From assembly GCA_025963425.1 (NCBI GenBank), contig JAOPUQ010000383.1:1-11055 (forward strand): a stretch of DNA of 11,055 nt, in the 5' to 3' direction. The stretch is from Modestobacter sp. (GTDB lineage: Bacteria > Actinomycetota > Actinomycetes > Mycobacteriales > Geodermatophilaceae). Made by a program: the position numbers and the translations under genes. Below are positions 6,301-11,055 of this stretch, piece by piece; the first letter of the stretch is position 1, and every line of letters starts with the position of its first letter. The notes below the pieces were generated by a model, which did not search any database, was not told the origin of the DNA, and saw nothing but the letters and a program-made list of their open reading frames with translations.

Positions 6301-6624
6301 TTACAGCGCCAGGGCCTGGGCGCGGCGGGTGACCTCGGTGTGCCGGTCGTCCCGCAGCGCCTGCACGGGGGTGCCGGGCAGCGAGTCGTCGACCCGGAAC
6401 AGCCACTCGAAGGCCTCCTCGTCGGTGAACCGGCCGTCGTAGAGGACGGTCAGCAGACCGGGCAGGTGCTTGAGGATCGCCCCGTTCTGCAGGAAGTCCG
6501 TCGGGATCTTGCCGTTGCCACTGCCGGGCACCGCCATGAGCTTCCGCTCGGCGATCAACTGGCGGACCTTGTTGGCCGAGACGCCGAGCTGCTCGGCGAC
6601 CTCCGCGGGGGTGAGCGTGTCCAT
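6301..6624 (-). CDS. Rv2175c-like winged-helix DNA-binding protein
   Basis: A 107-residue protein matching, from memory, the M. tuberculosis DNA-binding protein Rv2175c, a substrate of the kinase PknL. It has an N-terminal MerR-like helix-turn-helix (about 4-30: LTPAEVAEQLGVS, then NKVRQLI) and a basic/Gly turn, then IPTDFL and the conserved block LKHLPGLLTVLYDG (51-64) and WLF (74-76). It closes with EVTRRAQALA (97-106), a hallmark of this family. The mycobacterial protein is longer, with an N-terminal tail of roughly 35 residues that carries the Thr phosphorylated by PknL. Here an in-frame TGA (6633-6631) lies two codons before ATG, so no such tail exists. The gene starts inside a 21-bp palindrome shared with the divergent oxidase gene and heads the crtYc-crtYd operon, an unusual partner. 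A pknL-like gene lies 1.3 kb away. Regulation of the cyclase genes is inference. Confidence 0.88.
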   Translation of the reverse strand: MDTLTPAEVAEQLGVSANKVRQLIAERKLMAVPGSGNGKIPTDFLQNGAILKHLPGLLTVLYDGRFTDEEAFEWLFRVDDSLPGTPVQALRDDRHTEVTRRAQALAL

Positions 6625-6641
6625 AGGCTGTCAGCCTATGG
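6621..6641. promoter_or_regulatory. 21-bp palindrome holding both divergent starts and both -10 boxes
   Basis: CCATAGGCTG (6621-6630) and CAGCCTATGG (6632-6641) are exact reverse complements around T6631. The plus-strand ATG (6638-6640) and the minus-strand ATG (6624-6622) lie in opposite arms. On each strand a TAGGCT hexamer (6624-6629, and 6638-6633 on the minus strand) lies exactly 8 nt before the ATG, the same spacing as at other leaderless starts here. Each -10 box therefore overlaps the start codon of the opposite gene. A dimeric repressor bound here would cover both promoters. The binder is unknown; autoregulation by the Rv2175c-like protein is an obvious candidate. Confidence 0.6.
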
Positions 6642-7807
6642 CGAGCGCACACGGTCCGGCGGACACCCCAGGGAATCGCCCCGCCCTGACCCAGCGACAG
6701 CGGCCGGCCGGCCACCCCGCCGGCCCCCCGGCGACCCCGGACGACCCCGACCGCGAGCCGCCCTACCTGGACCTCGAGCGGCTGGAGGCGCGGGCCCGCG
6801 AGGTGCTGCCCGCCGACGTCTTCGACTACTACGCCGGCGGCGCGGAGACCGAGACGACGCTGACCGAGGCCCCCGGTGCGTGGCGGGCCTGGCGGCTGCG
6901 GCCCCGGGTGCTGCGGGGCATCGCCGCGGCGCAGCTGGGCACCACGCTGCTGGGCAGCGAGGTGGCCACGCCGATCGGGGTGGCGCCGTGGGCCTACCAG
7001 GGCATGGCCCACCCCGACGGGGAGCGGGCCACGGCGGCCGGCGCGGCGGCGGCCGGGGCGCTGATGACCGTCTCGACCAGTGCCAACCACTCGCTGGAGG
7101 AGGTCGTCGGGGTCGCCCCGGGGTCGCCGTCGTGGTTCCAGCTCTACCGACTGCACTCCCCCGGCCACACCGACGACCTCGCCCGCCGGGCCGGCGACGC
7201 CGGGTACCGCGCCCTGGTGCTGACCGTCGACCTGCCGCTGCTGGGCCGCCGCCGCCGGGACCTGGTGAGCGACTTCGCGCTGCCGGCCGGGCTCCGGCTG
7301 GGCAACCACCCCCCGGTGGACGGCGCCCAGCCACGGCTGCAGGCGATGGAGACCCCGACCTGGACCTTCGACGAGATCGGCCGCTTCGCCGACGTGTCCG
7401 GCCTGCCGGTGGTGGTCAAGGGAGTGCTGCGCGGCGACGACGCGGCGCGGTGCGTCGAGGCCGGCGCCTCGGCCGTGTGGGTGTCCACCCACGGCGGCCG
7501 GCAGGCCGACCCCGCGGTGTCCAGCGCGTACGCCCTGCCCGAGGTCGTCGAGGCGGTCGGCGACGAGGCCGAGGTCTACGCCGACGGCGGGATCCGGAAC
7601 GGCTCCGACGTGCTCACCGCCCTGGCGCTGGGCGCACGGGCGGTGTTCCTGGGCCGGCCGACCATCTGGGGCCTGGCGACCGGCGGTGCCGACGGCGTGG
7701 CGGCGGTGATCAGCGGGCTCACCGAGGAGCTTGCCCACACCATGGTGCTGTGTGGTCTCCCCGACGTCGCCGCGGTGCCCCGGGACACCGTCGTCCGCGC
7801 CCGGTGA
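6638..7807 (+). CDS. FMN-dependent alpha-hydroxy-acid oxidase (lactate/glycolate-type)
   Basis: A 389-residue TIM-barrel flavoenzyme of the L-lactate/glycolate oxidase superfamily, which oxidises an L-2-hydroxy acid to the 2-oxo acid with FMN. Active-site positions can be traced: FDYYAGGA from 62 (Y64/Y65), Y170 in QLY, D198 in LTVDLP, K261 in VVVKG, H285 and R288 in THGGRQ, and the FMN phosphate site DGGIRNG then GRP near the C-terminus. The substrate (lactate, glycolate, mandelate or a longer acid) cannot be named. The usual S-N-H-G-G-R-Q signature reads S-T-H-G-G-R-Q here (T284). The first 45 or so residues are Pro/Ala-rich and outside the fold. ATG 6638 is chosen because TAGGCT ends 8 nt upstream; the frame is open further left but would run over the divergent regulator. 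A hairpin-forming palindrome follows the stop by 6 nt. Confidence 0.88.
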   Translation: MASAHGPADTPGNRPALTQRQRPAGHPAGPPATPDDPDREPPYLDLERLEARAREVLPADVFDYYAGGAETETTLTEAPGAWRAWRLRPRVLRGIAAAQLGTTLLGSEVATPIGVAPWAYQGMAHPDGERATAAGAAAAGALMTVSTSANHSLEEVVGVAPGSPSWFQLYRLHSPGHTDDLARRAGDAGYRALVLTVDLPLLGRRRRDLVSDFALPAGLRLGNHPPVDGAQPRLQAMETPTWTFDEIGRFADVSGLPVVVKGVLRGDDAARCVEAGASAVWVSTHGGRQADPAVSSAYALPEVVEAVGDEAEVYADGGIRNGSDVLTALALGARAVFLGRPTIWGLATGGADGVAAVISGLTEELAHTMVLCGLPDVAAVPRDTVVRAR

Positions 7808-7813
7808 GCCCCC

Positions 7814-7843
7814 CTGGGGCCAAAGTGGCCACTTGGGCCCCAG
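7814..7843 (+). terminator. 30-bp near-perfect palindrome after the oxidase gene
   Basis: CTGGGGCC (7814-7821) pairs with GGCCCCAG (7836-7843). Between them AAGTGGCCACTT (7823-7834) is itself a perfect 12-bp palindrome, and the only mismatch is A7822 opposite G7835. It starts 6 nt after the oxidase stop and about 60 bp before pknL, so it is best read as a transcription end hairpin separating the two same-strand genes, though no T-run follows. It may belong to a dispersed intergenic palindrome family; that cannot be judged from one copy. The remaining bases to 7904 hold only the pknL promoter region. Confidence 0.55.
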
Positions 7844-7891
7844 CGGGCCGTCGCGCTCGCGTCGTTGGGTCACGTGACGGGAATCCGCTCC

Positions 7892-7897
7892 TAGACT
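7892..7897 (+). promoter_or_regulatory. -10-like hexamer for a leaderless pknL start
   Basis: TAGACT ends 7 nt before GTG at 7905 and no Shine-Dalgarno intervenes. It stands out in the otherwise GC-rich 7844-7904 stretch, supporting a pknL-nfo promoter separate from the oxidase. Confidence 0.5.
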
Positions 7898-7904
7898 CGC
7901 ATCC

Positions 7905-9932
7905 GTGGAGACCGTCGTGACCGACCCTGTGGTCGGCATCGTGCTCGAGGGGCGCTACCGCCTCGAGGAGCACCTGGCGCGCGGCGGCATGTCCACCGTC
8001 TACACCGCCACCGACCTGCGGCTGCACCGCACCGTCGCGGTCAAGGTGATGGCCGAGCACCTGGCGCACGACCCGGCCTTCGTCGACCGGTTCACCCGCG
8101 AGGCCCGTGCCGCGGCGATGCTCAGCCACCCCAACGTCGTCTCGGTCAGCGACCAGGGCAGCGACCAGGATCTGGTCTACCTGGTCATGGAGCTCATCCG
8201 CGGCCGCACGCTGCGCGACCTGCTGCAGGCCCGCGGGCGGCTGACCGTCGGCGAGGCGTTCGCCGTCCTGGAGCCGGTGCTCAGCGGGCTCACCGCCGCC
8301 CACCGGGCCGGCATCGTGCACCGCGACGTCAAGCCCGAGAACGTGCTGATCTCCACCGACGGCCAGGTCAAGGTGGCCGACTTCGGGCTGGCCCGGGCGG
8401 TGGCCGGCACCGGGCAGACCAGCCACACCGGCGGCGTGCTCATCGGCACGGTCGCCTACCTCTCCCCCGAGCAGCTCGAGCGCGGCCGCAGCGACGCCCG
8501 CAGCGACGTCTACGCCGCCGGGGTGATGCTGTTCGAGCTGCTCACCGGCCACCCGCCCTACGGCGGCGACAGCGCCCTGGCGGTGGCCTACCAGCACGTG
8601 CACCACGACGTCCCCGCCCCCTCGGTCGAGGTGCAGACCGTGCCGTGGCAGGTCGACGAGCTGGTCGCCCGGGCGACCCGCCGCGACCCGGCCTCCCGGC
8701 CGCTGGACGCCGGCGCGCTCCTCGCCGAGATCGCCGACGTCCGGGCCGACCTGGGTCTCGCCCGCGTCCCGGTGCCCACCGGGCAGGCCGCCGGCGGCCC
8801 CGCGACGCTGCGCCCGACCAACCGGGCCACCGCCCCCCGTCCCCGCCAGCCCAGCAGTTCCGGCAGCGACGACGACCCACGCACCGAGGTGCTGCCCCCC
8901 GCGCGGGTGCCCCGCGGCCGGGACGCCGGCCGGGGCACCACGGTGCTGCCGGGCATGGGTGCCGGCCCCACCACGCACGTCGCCGGCGCGCGCCCCTCGG
9001 TCGCGCCGCGGTCCGCGGCGCTGCGCACGGGGGTGCCGCCGCACATCCGCAAGCGTCGCTTCCGCCTGGGCCTGGCCGTCCTGCTGCTGCTGGCGATCAC
9101 CGTCGGCGCGATCGGCTGGTGGCTGGGCTCGGGTCGCTGGACCGACGTGCCCCCACTGGTCGGCCAGTCGCAGGAGAGCGCCATCGGCCAGCTGCAGGAG
9201 GCCGGGCTGGACCCCGCCTTCGGCGAGGAACAGTTCAGCGAGGACGTGCCCGAGGGCACCGTCATCTCCGCCGACCCCTCCGGTGGCCGGCTGATCCGCG
9301 GCACCGACGTCACGCTGGTCGTGTCCAAGGGGCAGGAGCGGTTCGCCGTCGACCCCACCCTGGTCGGGCAGCCGCTGGACGCCGTGCGGACGGCGCTCGC
9401 CGAGGTCCCGGTCACCCTCGCGACGGCCCAGGACTACGACCAGTCGGTGCCCGCGGGCAGCGTGATCCGCTTCGACCCGGCACCGGGTGCCGAGCTCAAG
9501 CGGGGCGACACGGTGACCGCGGTGGTCAGCGAGGGGCGCGCGCCGGTCGAGGTGCCCAACGTCGTCGGCCAGGACCCCGACGCCGCCACGAACATCCTGG
9601 AGGACCTCGGCTTCACCGTGCAGACGTCGGAGGGCCGCAGCAGCGACGTCGCGAAGGGTGCGGTCATGGGCGTCGACCCGTCGCCGTCCGCTGACCCGCA
9701 GCCCTACGGCAGCACGGTGACCATCACGGTGTCCGTGGGCGTGCCGCAGGTGACCGTGCCGGACGTGAAGGACATGAAGAAGGACGAGGCCATCGCCGCC
9801 CTCGAGGCGGTCGGGCTCAAGGCCGAGACGGTCACCTTCGTCGTCGGCGACCGGGTGTTCAACCAGAGTCCCAAGAAGGGCGAGGTCGTCGACGAGGGCA
9901 CCACGGTCCGCATCCTGCTCAGCTTCCGGTGA
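7905..9932 (+). CDS. pknL: PknL-like Ser/Thr protein kinase with four PASTA repeats
   Basis: A 675-residue receptor kinase. The cytoplasmic Hanks-type domain (about 12-282) is complete: Gly loop ARGGMSTVY, ATP-anchoring K47, catalytic HRDVKPEN 139-146 (D141), metal-binding DFG 159-161, activation-loop Thr residues T172/T175, and SPE in place of APE at 187-189. A Pro/Arg/Thr-rich linker (about 290-380) leads to one transmembrane helix (386-408). Four extracellular PASTA repeats follow (about 415-476, 480-544, 548-612, 613-675), which in this family bind peptidoglycan fragments or lipid II. M. tuberculosis PknL, as I recall, is only about 400 residues and lacks PASTA repeats; other actinobacterial PknLs carry them. 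The name rests on the neighbouring Rv2175c-like gene and the metF-crtE context. GTG 7905 follows a -10 by 7 nt; a second in-frame GTG at 7917 is possible. nfo follows after 10 bp. Confidence 0.92.
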   Translation: METVVTDPVVGIVLEGRYRLEEHLARGGMSTVYTATDLRLHRTVAVKVMAEHLAHDPAFVDRFTREARAAAMLSHPNVVSVSDQGSDQDLVYLVMELIRGRTLRDLLQARGRLTVGEAFAVLEPVLSGLTAAHRAGIVHRDVKPENVLISTDGQVKVADFGLARAVAGTGQTSHTGGVLIGTVAYLSPEQLERGRSDARSDVYAAGVMLFELLTGHPPYGGDSALAVAYQHVHHDVPAPSVEVQTVPWQVDELVARATRRDPASRPLDAGALLAEIADVRADLGLARVPVPTGQAAGGPATLRPTNRATAPRPRQPSSSGSDDDPRTEVLPPARVPRGRDAGRGTTVLPGMGAGPTTHVAGARPSVAPRSAALRTGVPPHIRKRRFRLGLAVLLLLAITVGAIGWWLGSGRWTDVPPLVGQSQESAIGQLQEAGLDPAFGEEQFSEDVPEGTVISADPSGGRLIRGTDVTLVVSKGQERFAVDPTLVGQPLDAVRTALAEVPVTLATAQDYDQSVPAGSVIRFDPAPGAELKRGDTVTAVVSEGRAPVEVPNVVGQDPDAATNILEDLGFTVQTSEGRSSDVAKGAVMGVDPSPSADPQPYGSTVTITVSVGVPQVTVPDVKDMKKDEAIAALEAVGLKAETVTFVVGDRVFNQSPKKGEVVDEGTTVRILLSFR

Positions 9933-9942
9933 CCGCCCGCTC

Positions 9943-10842
9943 GTGACCTCTCCCAGCACCGCACTGCCTCCCATCGGCGCGCACGTCCAGGTCAAGGGCG
10001 GCCTGGCGAAGGGCGGCCTCGCCTACACCGACGCCGTGGCCGCCCGCGCCGTCCAGGTGTTCGTCGGCAATCCGCGCGGCTGGAAGCCCAGCGCCGGGGA
10101 CCCCCGCCAGGACGCCGCGTTCACCGCCGGCTGCGCCGAGCGGGGCGTGCCCTCGTTCATCCACACGCCGTTCCTGGTCAACGTCGGCTCGCCCAGCGAG
10201 GCCACCGTCGAGCAGTCGATCGCCACGATCACGCACACCCTCGCCCGGGGCGCCCAGCTCGGCTGCGCCGGCGTCGTCGTGCACGCCGGCTCCGCCGTCG
10301 GCGAGGACCGCTACGAGGCCGCGCTGGCCCAGCTGCACGAGCGGCTGCTGCCCGTGCTCGATGCCCTGCCCGCGGGCGGGCCCCGGCTGCTCGTGGAGCC
10401 CACCGCCGGGGGCGGCAAGTCGCTGGCGGCCACCGTGGAGGACCTGGGGCCCTACCTGGCCGCGCTGGACCACCATCCGGCGGTCGGCGTCTGCTTCGAC
10501 ACCTGCCACGCCTGGGCCGCCGGGCACGACCTGGCCACCCCGGGTGGGATGACGGCGACCCTGGACGCGCTGGTGGCCACCGTGGGCAGCGGCCGGCTGG
10601 GCCTGGTGCACGCCAACGACTCGCTGGACGGCTGCGGCTCCACCCGGGACCGGCACACCACGATCGGCGCCGGCTCGATCGGCGCTGCCCCCTTCGCCGA
10701 GCTGCTCACCCACCCGGAGCTGGCCGGGGTGGCCGTCGTGGTCGAGACGCCCAGCGACGACGGCGAGACCAGCTTCGGCGGGCACGCCCGCGACATCGCG
10801 CTGCTCACCGCGCTCCGCGACGGCGCACTGCTCCCCGCCTGA
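9943..10842 (+). CDS. nfo: Endonuclease IV (AP endonuclease)
   Basis: A 299-residue TIM-barrel, three-zinc enzyme that cuts DNA 5' to abasic sites in base-excision repair. All nine metal ligands known from E. coli Nfo are present at matching spacing: H74, H114, E152, D186, H189, H223, D236, H238 and E268. They sit in the family motifs IHTPFLVN, VVHAGS, LVEPT, CFDTCHA, VHANDS, RDRHT and VVETP. GAHV (12-15) and FVGNPRGW (40-47) are the usual N-terminal motifs; E. coli Nfo is about 285 residues, so the length is normal. The GTG start has no Shine-Dalgarno and lies 10 bp after the pknL stop, so it is probably co-transcribed and translationally dependent on pknL. An immediate GGLAKGGLAY duplication replaces the single GGLA of most homologues. 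The functional link to the kinase is unclear. Confidence 0.95.
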   Translation: MTSPSTALPPIGAHVQVKGGLAKGGLAYTDAVAARAVQVFVGNPRGWKPSAGDPRQDAAFTAGCAERGVPSFIHTPFLVNVGSPSEATVEQSIATITHTLARGAQLGCAGVVVHAGSAVGEDRYEAALAQLHERLLPVLDALPAGGPRLLVEPTAGGGKSLAATVEDLGPYLAALDHHPAVGVCFDTCHAWAAGHDLATPGGMTATLDALVATVGSGRLGLVHANDSLDGCGSTRDRHTTIGAGSIGAAPFAELLTHPELAGVAVVVETPSDDGETSFGGHARDIALLTALRDGALLPA

Positions 10843-10865
10843 CCCGCCCCGCCCGTGGCGCGCCC

Positions 10866-10881
10866 GCGCGTCACGACGCGC
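10866..10881 (+). terminator. Possible GC-rich hairpin after nfo
   Basis: GCGCGTC (10866-10872) and GACGCGC (10875-10881) are reverse complements with 2 nt between, so about six pairs could form around a tetraloop. The hairpin begins 23 nt after the nfo stop. It has no T-run and lies in a region of alternating G/C where such pairing is easy by chance. A 10-bp palindrome, CAATCGATTG (10888-10897), follows in a short AT-richer patch that may belong to the promoter of the next gene. Confidence 0.3.
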
Positions 10882-10924
10882 CGCGCACAATCGATTGCAT
10901 TCGCCTGCTCACTTCCCGTGACGA

Positions 10925-11003
10925 CAGGCGGAAGGTTGGCTCCGTGTAGCCGCGCTACGCCTGACGGTGCGGCGCCCACCCGGAGCGAGGAGAACCTTCC
11001 GTG
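10925..11003 (+). promoter_or_regulatory. Structured 5' leader enclosing ribosome site and start codon
   Basis: The 5' leader can fold into a three-way junction. The outer stem is CGGAAGGTT (10929-10937) with AACCTTCCG (10993-11001), which includes the first base of the start GTG. A second stem, GCTCCG (10939-10944) with CGGAGC (10981-10986), continues it. Between them the Shine-Dalgarno GAGGAG (10987-10992) forms a bulge opposite G10938. Inside are hairpin A (GTAGC 10946-10950 with GCTAC 10954-10958) and hairpin B (GGTG 10966-10969 with CACC 10977-10980). An alternative pairing, CAGGCG (10925-10930) with CGCCTG (10958-10963), would break hairpin A and the outer stem. This is riboswitch-like or thermometer-like, but it matches no class I recognise. 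Confidence 0.5.
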
Positions 11004-11055
11004 CAGATCCGCAGGAGCATGGCCGCCGCCGCGATCGCGGCGCTGGCGGCCACCG
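11001..11055 (+). CDS. Start of an exported protein (cut by the window edge)
   Basis: GTG at 11001 has a good Shine-Dalgarno (AGGAG 10988-10992, 8-nt spacing), the clearest in the window after the one before ATG 2003. The 18 visible codons begin MQIRRS and continue into an Ala-rich hydrophobic stretch (MAAAAIAALAAT), the start of a signal peptide: two arginines, then the h-region. The double Arg is not followed by a Tat consensus, so Sec export is more likely. The mature protein lies outside the window and its function is unknown. The long leader (10843-11000) with a foldable structure around the ribosome site suggests post-transcriptional control. Confidence 0.6.
   Translation, partial: MQIRRSMAAAAIAALAAT

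Noticed and set aside
6470..6637. N-terminal extension of the oxidase from ATG 6470
   Set aside because: It would run antisense through the regulator gene, has no domain similarity, and ATG 6638 has a well-placed -10 box.
7719..9995. 758-codon minus-strand open frame opposite pknL
   Set aside because: Composition is Gly/Val/His/Asp/Arg-rich with no domain; the plus strand encodes a complete kinase with PASTA repeats.
9976..10030. Direct repeat GGGCGGCCT near the nfo start as a mobile or regulatory repeat
   Set aside because: It encodes the GGLA / GGLA duplication within the protein; it is a local coding duplication and no other copy is seen.
1..11055. tRNA, rRNA, CRISPR array, insertion sequence, prophage or toxin-antitoxin
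   Set aside because: None is visible: no cloverleaf with CCA-like ends, no spaced direct repeats, no transposase or integrase, and the genes fit a stable chromosomal block with uniform composition.

Overview
The window is very GC-rich DNA with strong G/C preference at third codon positions, GTG starts and tightly packed, partly overlapping genes. It carries a PASTA-domain Ser/Thr kinase, an Rv2175c-type regulator and a heterodimeric (CrtYc/CrtYd) lycopene cyclase. This points to a pigmented, high-GC actinobacterium. Geodermatophilaceae (Blastococcus, Geodermatophilus, Modestobacter) is my best guess, by inference only.

Layout, left to right: (i) the 3' end of a GAF-domain-like gene that looks cut short; (ii) an EcsC-like hypothetical gene (258-896, +) convergent with metF, methylenetetrahydrofolate reductase (910-1821, -); (iii) a carotenoid operon on the plus strand, crtE-crtI-crtB (2072-5716), coupled by a tiny ORF and a 4-bp overlap; (iv) a minus-strand operon running from 6624 down to 5575, Rv2175c-like regulator - crtYc - crtYd, whose last gene overlaps crtB tail to tail by 142 bp; (v) an FMN-dependent alpha-hydroxy-acid oxidase (6638-7807, +) that starts divergently from the regulator inside one 21-bp palindrome; (vi) a pknL-like receptor kinase with four PASTA repeats (7905-9932, +) followed after 10 bp by nfo, endonuclease IV (9943-10842); (vii) a structured 5' UTR and the first 18 codons of an exported protein at the right edge.

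The order metF - polyprenyl synthase - Rv2175c - pknL matches, from memory, M. tuberculosis Rv2172c-idsA2-mptA-Rv2175c-pknL. Here crtI-crtB-crtYd-crtYc sit where mptA would be, and the oxidase sits between Rv2175c and pknL. The crt genes together make C40 carotenoid: GGPP (CrtE), phytoene (CrtB), lycopene (CrtI), cyclised product (CrtYc/CrtYd). A kinase-substrate DNA-binding protein is placed at the head of the cyclase operon, which suggests that cell-wall sensing by PknL could feed into pigment synthesis.

Nearly every transcription unit begins with a TAnnnT-like -10 hexamer 6-8 nt upstream of the start codon and no Shine-Dalgarno, which suggests widespread leaderless transcription. The clear exception is the exported-protein gene at the right edge, which has an AGGAG and a long, foldable leader.
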